In this document: positions 60,253-64,000 of the stretch, one piece after another | Layout: the number at the start of each line of letters is the position of its first letter | Position numbering within the stretch: position 1 is the stretch's first letter | Assembly: GCA_030744435.1 (NCBI GenBank) | Contig: JASLQO010000026.1 | Location: forward strand, 22,122 to 86,121 | Source of the DNA: JASLQO01 sp002327525 | Lineage (GTDB): Bacteria; Pseudomonadota; Gammaproteobacteria; Pseudomonadales; Azotimanducaceae | Direction of reading: 5' to 3' | Length of the DNA: 64,000 bases | Program-made: the position numbers and the translations under genes | The notes under the pieces: model-generated | Database searches by the model: none | Told to the model about the DNA's origin: nothing | Seen by the model: only the letters and a program-made list of their open reading frames with translations

Positions 60253-61441
60253 CATCGCCGCGGGTCTGGAACAGTGCGACCAGCATCAGCAACACAAACG
60301 GCGATGCGGACAACAGCAATGCCTGCCAGCCGAGTGTGTGCAACATGGTTCCGGCAAGCAGGCTAACCGCGGCCGAGGTTCCGAACACACTGAATTCGTT
60401 GACCGCCTGTGCCTTGAATCGTTCGTTGGATCGGTAGGTGTGCACCAACAGTGTGGTACCGCCAACGAACAGAAAATTCCAGCCGAGGCCAAGCAACACC
60501 ATCACAGACCAGTAGTGCATCAGATGCTGACCGACGAAACCCACGCCGATGGTTGCGAGTAGCAGGAATGCGCCAATGGTCATCATGCGGCGGTGACCGA
60601 AGCGGCTGACCAGGGTACCCGAGATGAGAGAGGGCAGGTACATGGCCAGGATGTGTGCGCGCACGACGCTTGCAGTGGCATCGAGATCGTGTGGGCCCAT
60701 CACGTGCATGCTCACCGGTGTGGCGGTCATGATGTATACCATGACACCCTGGCCGACTACGCCTGCCAGCACCGCCAGCAGAAAAAGCGGCTGGCGGGTG
60801 ATGATGCCGAGTGGGCGAGGGTGATTGTCTGTATTTGCGTCTTCCGGGACGGACGCTGTATCTCTCAGTTGCGAAAACAAGAATGCGGCCGACAGATACA
60901 GGGCTGCCGCCACCAACAATCCACCCTGGTAGGGCATGGTTGGTGTGATTGCACCTCCATTTGCCGCGAGAAAGGGGCCGAGCAGCGCGCCGCCGATGGA
61001 TCCGAGCAGAATGAGCGAGATCGCATTGTTGATCTGATGTTGTTCTACGCTCTCAGCAGCGGCGAAGCGGAACTGCTGTCCGAAGGCCATGCCGGTACCC
61101 AGCATGGCGGTAGAGACGCAAAACAGTGCGAAGCTGGCATTGCCGATTGCATACGCGGCGAGTAGGGCGCCGGCAGTTGAGTTGATGGCGGCCACGGTGA
61201 ATCCGACGGGCCGTCCCACTCGACGCATGAGCAAGGAGGCGGGTACGGTAGCGCTGGCGGTGCCAATGACGATAAGCGAAACCGGGAGTGTGGCGAGCGC
61301 AGGATTGACCGACAGACGGCTGCCGACAATGCCCGTGATGGTGACCAGCAGCGCTGAACCAGTAACAAAAATGAGCTGTGAGGTGATGAGTATAGTGATG
61401 TTCCGCTCGCGGAGCAGACGCACCATCGCAGGCACCGCCAT
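60239..61441 (-). CDS. MFS transporter (YcaD/drug-efflux-like)
   Basis: A protein of 400 residues with about twelve hydrophobic segments. The front half has ITILITSQLIFVTGSALLVT, ASATVPASLLMRRVGRPVGF (MFS loop motif) and FCVSTAMLGTGMAFGQQFRF. The back half has LISGTLVSRFGHRRMMTIGA then GLGWNFLFVGGTTLLVHTYR. Multidrug or sugar efflux is the usual role of such proteins; the substrate cannot be read. It is divergent from the arylamine acetyltransferase gene, with about 170 bp between the starts. Confidence 0.88.
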   Translation of the reverse strand: MAVPAMVRLLRERNITILITSQLIFVTGSALLVTITGIVGSRLSVNPALATLPVSLIVIGTASATVPASLLMRRVGRPVGFTVAAINSTAGALLAAYAIGNASFALFCVSTAMLGTGMAFGQQFRFAAAESVEQHQINNAISLILLGSIGGALLGPFLAANGGAITPTMPYQGGLLVAAALYLSAAFLFSQLRDTASVPEDANTDNHPRPLGIITRQPLFLLAVLAGVVGQGVMVYIMTATPVSMHVMGPHDLDATASVVRAHILAMYLPSLISGTLVSRFGHRRMMTIGAFLLLATIGVGFVGQHLMHYWSVMVLLGLGWNFLFVGGTTLLVHTYRSNERFKAQAVNEFSVFGTSAAVSLLAGTMLHTLGWQALLLSASPFVLLMLVALFQTRGDAIAR

Positions 61442-61614
61442 GGAGGAGTCCGTGTGTGTGACGAGCAGGCAGCATACGCGAGTTGTCCGGACAACGGCTT
61501 GAGTGTTCCGCGATCGGACTTGAACGGTTTGAATTGCACGCGATACTGCGAGGTAGGCGGAAATCTCGCCTCGGTGGTGGATGGGGTTGGCAGCACAAAA
61601 AGGAGGCCGTGATC

Positions 61615-62409
61615 ATGCATTTCGACGAGGACGCTTATCTCGCCCGCACCGGAGCTGCTCGTCCGCAGGGTTGCACTCTCGAGGCGCTCACGCAACTGAG
61701 CCAGGCGCAGGCGTTTGCGGTGCCTTTCGAGAACTTCGACATCCTACTTGGGCGTGGCATTGACGTCGCACCGGAAGCGATTTTCGAGAAGCTGGTGGAT
61801 CGGGGTCGCGGCGGCTACTGTTTTGAACTGAACGGGCTTTTTTTACAGGCGCTGCAACACTTCGGGTTCGAGGCGCGAGCGTTGCTTGCACGCGTTCATG
61901 TGTCTGGCCAAGTTGGCGGGCGTACCCACCAGGTGAGTCTGGTGCATCTCGATGGCGAGCCGTGGGTGGTGGATGTTGGATTCGGGGCCTTCACGCAACG
62001 TTATCCAATGCCACTCAATCACAAAGGTGAGACCCAGCAGCATGACGACCTGCGGTTTCGGTATGTGGACTGCGATCCCTGGGGCGTGATATTGCAGGCG
62101 CAAAAGCCAGACGGCTGGCAAAACCTCTACAGTTTCGATCTAGAGACGGTCTGTCGGGGCGACATCGAGACGGGCAATCACTTCACCTCCACCAGCCCGA
62201 GGGCACTCTTCACGATGATGCGTATCGCAACCATGCTGAACAAAAGAGGGCGCAATACGCTGAGTGATCTGCAACTCACTCGTGTTGCGGACGGCGAAGA
62301 ACGCCTTGAAACGGTGGAAGACGGCCCTGCATACCTTGCGCTGCTCGATCAACTGTTCGGCCTGGATTTAGGTGCCAGTTCGAGTGATCTCCCGCCCATT
62401 CGGGGCTGA
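61615..62409 (+). CDS. Arylamine N-acetyltransferase
   Basis: A protein of 264 residues. ATG 61615 is chosen because AAAAGGAGG lies upstream. The Cys-His-Asp triad is visible: RGRGGYCFELNGLFLQALQH (Cys about 69), GGRTHQVSLVHLDG (His about 107) and PWVVDVGFGAFTQRYPM (Asp about 122). It uses acetyl-CoA, or propionyl-CoA in steroid degraders, to acylate arylamines. In mycobacteria NAT belongs to the cholesterol-catabolism operon, so its presence here suits the acyl-CoA theme, though this copy stands alone. Confidence 0.94.
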   Translation: MHFDEDAYLARTGAARPQGCTLEALTQLSQAQAFAVPFENFDILLGRGIDVAPEAIFEKLVDRGRGGYCFELNGLFLQALQHFGFEARALLARVHVSGQVGGRTHQVSLVHLDGEPWVVDVGFGAFTQRYPMPLNHKGETQQHDDLRFRYVDCDPWGVILQAQKPDGWQNLYSFDLETVCRGDIETGNHFTSTSPRALFTMMRIATMLNKRGRNTLSDLQLTRVADGEERLETVEDGPAYLALLDQLFGLDLGASSSDLPPIRG

Positions 62410-62423
62410 GTTGTTTCTCCCGC

Positions 62424-62457
62424 AAAAAAAAAGAAAACCCCGCCCGAAGGCGGGGTT
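62424..62457 (-). terminator. Strong rho-independent terminator acting on the minus strand
   Basis: AACCCCGCC (62436-62444), loop CGAA, GGCGGGGTT (62449-62457): a 9-bp stem with a TTCG loop on the minus strand. It is followed on that strand by TTCTTTTTTTTT (62424-62435). On the plus strand no U-tract follows, so it does not serve the NAT gene. It must end a transcript arriving from the right, where only the structured stretch at 62458-63131 lies. Confidence 0.88.
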
Positions 62458-63131
62458 CCCAAATTAGGATTTGGCCTTGCGGTTCCGGGTCAAGCCCTTC
62501 CTCGCGTTGGTCTATCCTAGCCGGATCACGTAGATCCGTCAGGTCCGAAGACCCCTCGGAAGTCCGGTTTCTTCCGGCCGAAGCCATCCGATACCTTCAT
62601 TCCTTTCCTGAGCTCTGGATCTTGGCCTCCCGCAGGGGACGTCGACCCGAAGATCAGGGCCAGCCCGAAGACTGGTCCGGAACATTTGTTCCGGCTGGAA
62701 CCCGAGGGTTCCTGGATCCGAAGATCCGGTGGGTCCGAAGACCCGGATCGTGCTCTGTTCCCGGCAAACCCACCTTTCGGTCGACCTGCCTTTCCCGTCG
62801 CACGTGGTTGCTTCGCTAAAGCCAAACGTCTCTGGCCGGTTCACAACCTAGACTCAACGAGCCGTTATTTTTCGACGCCTTGCTACGTCGCTTCCCAGCA
62901 CTCGATCGAAGCGCCTCGAAGACAGGATGATCGATCTCAATCCTCTCCTCTTTCGAGGGGTCTGCGAAGAGACCGGATCTCTGCCTCATGTACACGAGGT
63001 TCGACCACCCTTGAGCCATCGTTGCCGTGATGACCCCGACCCTGGCAGGGGCCTAGCAGTTCTGACATCTTCCGTTGCCCCGGTTCCCCGAGACTTCCCC
63101 GTTTCCGGGGATTGGTCGATGTCTGACCGTG
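62436..63131 (-). ncRNA. Candidate large structured non-coding RNA (~700 nt)
   Basis: No convincing ORF exists here on either strand, yet the minus strand ends in a strong terminator. The minus-strand sequence is packed with short perfect hairpins. UUCG-capped ones are at 62542-62553, 62714-62727 and 62731-62744. GNRA-capped ones are at 62947-62958 (GAAA), 63079-63092 (GGAA) and 63097-63110 (GAAA). Others are at 62522-62538, 62697-62712 and 62959-62974. The last two GNRA hairpins are enclosed by a 6-bp stem, 63064-63069 with 63118-63123, forming a three-way junction. A longer pairing joins 62465-62470 with 62514-62519. A promoter-like TAGTCA (63160-63165) and TAGATT (63138-63143), 16 bases apart on the minus strand, would start the RNA near 63131. 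I recognise no known family. Confidence 0.65.
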
Positions 63132-63185
63132 TAAATCAATCTACCACTCTGGGCGTGTTTGACTAATGAAACGTCCGCAAGGGCC

Positions 63186-63249
63186 GGTGGATAAGCTGGG
63201 GAAAAGCCTGTGGGCAAGTGGATAACTATGTGGGTGGGGTTGTGGATAA
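63186..63249 (+). promoter_or_regulatory. Cluster of DnaA-box-like sites
   Basis: TGTGGATAA, the perfect DnaA box, is at 63241-63249. GGTGGATAA (63186-63194) and AGTGGATAA (63217-63225) differ from it by one base, and TGTGGGCAA (63209-63217) by two. All face the same way. AT-rich DNA follows (63288-63320). This could be a DnaA-regulated promoter region or part of an origin; no dnaA, mnmG or rnpA gene is in the window to support an origin. Confidence 0.5.
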
Positions 63250-63445
63250 CGATCTGTTTCGCTCGATTCGATGGCAATCTAAGCGCCTAATACACTGAAT
63301 TAATAAGAAATTGTGCCGGTATTCCATCACATGAAATTATTGCATGTGGCAGAGCCAGGGCATGTGAATCCACTGCTTATATATAGGCGCGGTGTCAGCC
63401 GAGATAGGTATTGTTCAGGTGGGGTGGCGGCAGAGTATTGGCTGT

Positions 63446-63473
63446 TTGACAGCACCCCTCGAATCGCTAAGAT
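63446..63473 (+). promoter_or_regulatory. Promoter of the tRNA-Val/tRNA-Asp operon
   Basis: A consensus -35 TTGACA (63446-63451) and -10-like TAAGAT (63468-63473) are 16 bases apart. The GC-rich stretch right after the -10 (CGCCCCC) is the discriminator expected of stringently controlled tRNA promoters. Confidence 0.75.
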
Positions 63474-63492
63474 ACGCCCCCTTGCCGGGCAT

Positions 63493-63568
63493 GGGTGTTT
63501 AGCTCAGTTGGGAGAGCGATGGCCTTACAAGCCATAGGTCGCAGGTTCGACCCCTGCAACACCCACCA
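63493..63568 (+). tRNA. tRNA-Val (anticodon TAC)
   Basis: A 76-nt tRNA with encoded CCA. GGGTGTT pairs with AACACCC, the D arm is GCTCAGTTGGGAGAGC, the anticodon loop is CTTACAA (TAC) between ATGGC and GCCAT, and the T arm is GCAGGTTCGACCCCTGC. It is the first gene of a two-tRNA operon. Confidence 0.98.
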
Positions 63569-63603
63569 ATCCGCCTTCGCAGGAAGGCATGTCCGGAAGA
63601 CTC

Positions 63604-63680
63604 GGAGCGGTAGTTCAGCTGGTTAGAATACTGGCCTGTCACGCCAGGGGTCGCGGGTTCAAATCCCGTCCGCTCCGCCA
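63604..63680 (+). tRNA. tRNA-Asp (anticodon GTC)
   Basis: A 77-nt tRNA with encoded CCA. GGAGCGG pairs with CCGCTCC, the anticodon loop is CTGTCAC (GTC) between TGGC and GCCA, and the T arm is GCGGGTTCAAATCCCGT. It lies 35 bases after tRNA-Val, probably on one transcript. Confidence 0.98.
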
Positions 63681-63897
63681 TTTTCTACTCTATAATCAGA
63701 TACTTGTGTTTATCCTGATCTGGTATCCCACGCTTTTCCCACGCAACTCACTGGCCCGTCTCCAAATCCCCCAACGCAATTCGGATTCAATCACCCGAAA
63801 TCATGAATTTTGAGACGCTTCGCACCCCGACGTGGATGCCATGCGTCGACTAAGCCTTGCCGGCTTTCTCCAGGAATGGAGTACATCACAGTCACAC

Positions 63898-64000
63898 CTA
63901 GCGGCTCGATATGATAGAGCCATGTCGTGAAAGCGCAGGTCCCATCGGGCAGCGCTCGATAACCGCATCTTCCGTAAACAGTTCGGCGAAACCGCTCGCA
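63898..64000 (-). CDS. Possible C-terminal end of an NTF2/SnoaL-like gene (cut by window edge)
   Basis: A minus-strand frame entering at the window edge reads SGFAELFTEDAVIERCPMGP and stops at TAG 63898-63900. The FAELFTEDAVxE stretch is typical of the front of a SnoaL/NTF2-like fold, yet the frame ends about 20 residues later, so it may be truncated or frame-shifted. Between 63681 and 63897 there is no recognisable gene. Confidence 0.35.
   Translation of the reverse strand, partial: ASGFAELFTEDAVIERCPMGPALSRHGSIISSR

Noticed and set aside
62816..63019. A 67-codon minus-strand ORF inside the structured region
   Set aside because: There is no ribosome site before either Met and no family is recognised. 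It crosses hairpins of the proposed RNA; I cannot fully exclude a small encoded peptide.
63183..63320. Calling the DnaA-box cluster the chromosomal origin
   Set aside because: Three of four boxes are imperfect, and dnaA, dnaN, mnmG, rpmH and rnpA are all absent. It is listed only as a cluster of sites.

Overview
The window is GC-rich, densely coded chromosomal DNA, most likely from a gammaproteobacterium. The evidence is a gamma-type Fur-box-like site, rsgA, a YgjP-type protease, DUF2845 and DUF3604 proteins, and ordinary bacterial tRNAs. The gene content is dominated by lipid and steroid-type acyl-CoA catabolism of a style best known from actinobacteria: paired acyl-CoA dehydrogenases, SCP2-type thiolases with DUF35 partners, MaoC hydratases, HSD17B4-type SDRs, family III CoA-transferases, F420/LLM oxidoreductases and EthD proteins. 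There is no CRISPR array, complete insertion sequence, prophage or secondary-metabolite cluster.

Layout. 1-12 kb: start of a biotin carboxylase, an acyl-CoA dehydrogenase pair, a small Cys-containing protein, a frame-broken double-domain CaiB gene, a thiolase lacking the usual Cys with its DUF35 partner, a decayed amidohydrolase, a DUF3604 lipoprotein, a decayed MFS gene and a nitronate monooxygenase-like gene. 11.6-20 kb: a TetR gene, an intact double CaiB, a thioesterase-like gene, an LLM oxidoreductase and a divergent thiolase-MaoC-MaoC-SDR operon. A near-identical 18-bp palindrome lies upstream of tetR and over the operon promoter. 20-28 kb: housekeeping-like genes (LLM, NUDIX, DUF418, GNAT, YgjP-like protease, rsgA, aminotransferase). 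28-41.8 kb: SDR and transporters, acyl-CoA dehydrogenases, an MBL gene with an internal amber codon, EthD, a serine hydrolase pair, a GntR-ABC operon and an alpha-methylacyl-CoA racemase-like gene. 41.8-54.5 kb: MFS, carboxylesterase, CaiB, RraA, alpha/beta hydrolases, SDR, PanE-like and a D-tartrate dehydratase-like enzyme. 54.5-64 kb: redoxin plus TonB receptor behind a Fur-like box, tRNA-Ser, EthD, enoyl-CoA hydratase, uracil-DNA glycosylase, MFS, arylamine N-acetyltransferase, then an unusual non-coding stretch and tRNA-Val/tRNA-Asp.

Two things stand out. First, about 62.43-63.13 kb on the minus strand looks like a roughly 700-nt structured RNA. It has many short hairpins capped by UUCG and GNRA tetraloops, a possible promoter, and a strong intrinsic terminator that works only on the minus strand, where no convincing protein gene exists. 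A cluster of DnaA-box-like sites sits just upstream of it. Second, about ten genes are broken or reduced to remnants in 64 kb, which suggests ongoing gene loss, as in a host-associated or recently specialised lineage. At least one break fits deletion between short direct repeats.

Many large antisense reading frames exist only because the DNA is GC-rich; they are not annotated.
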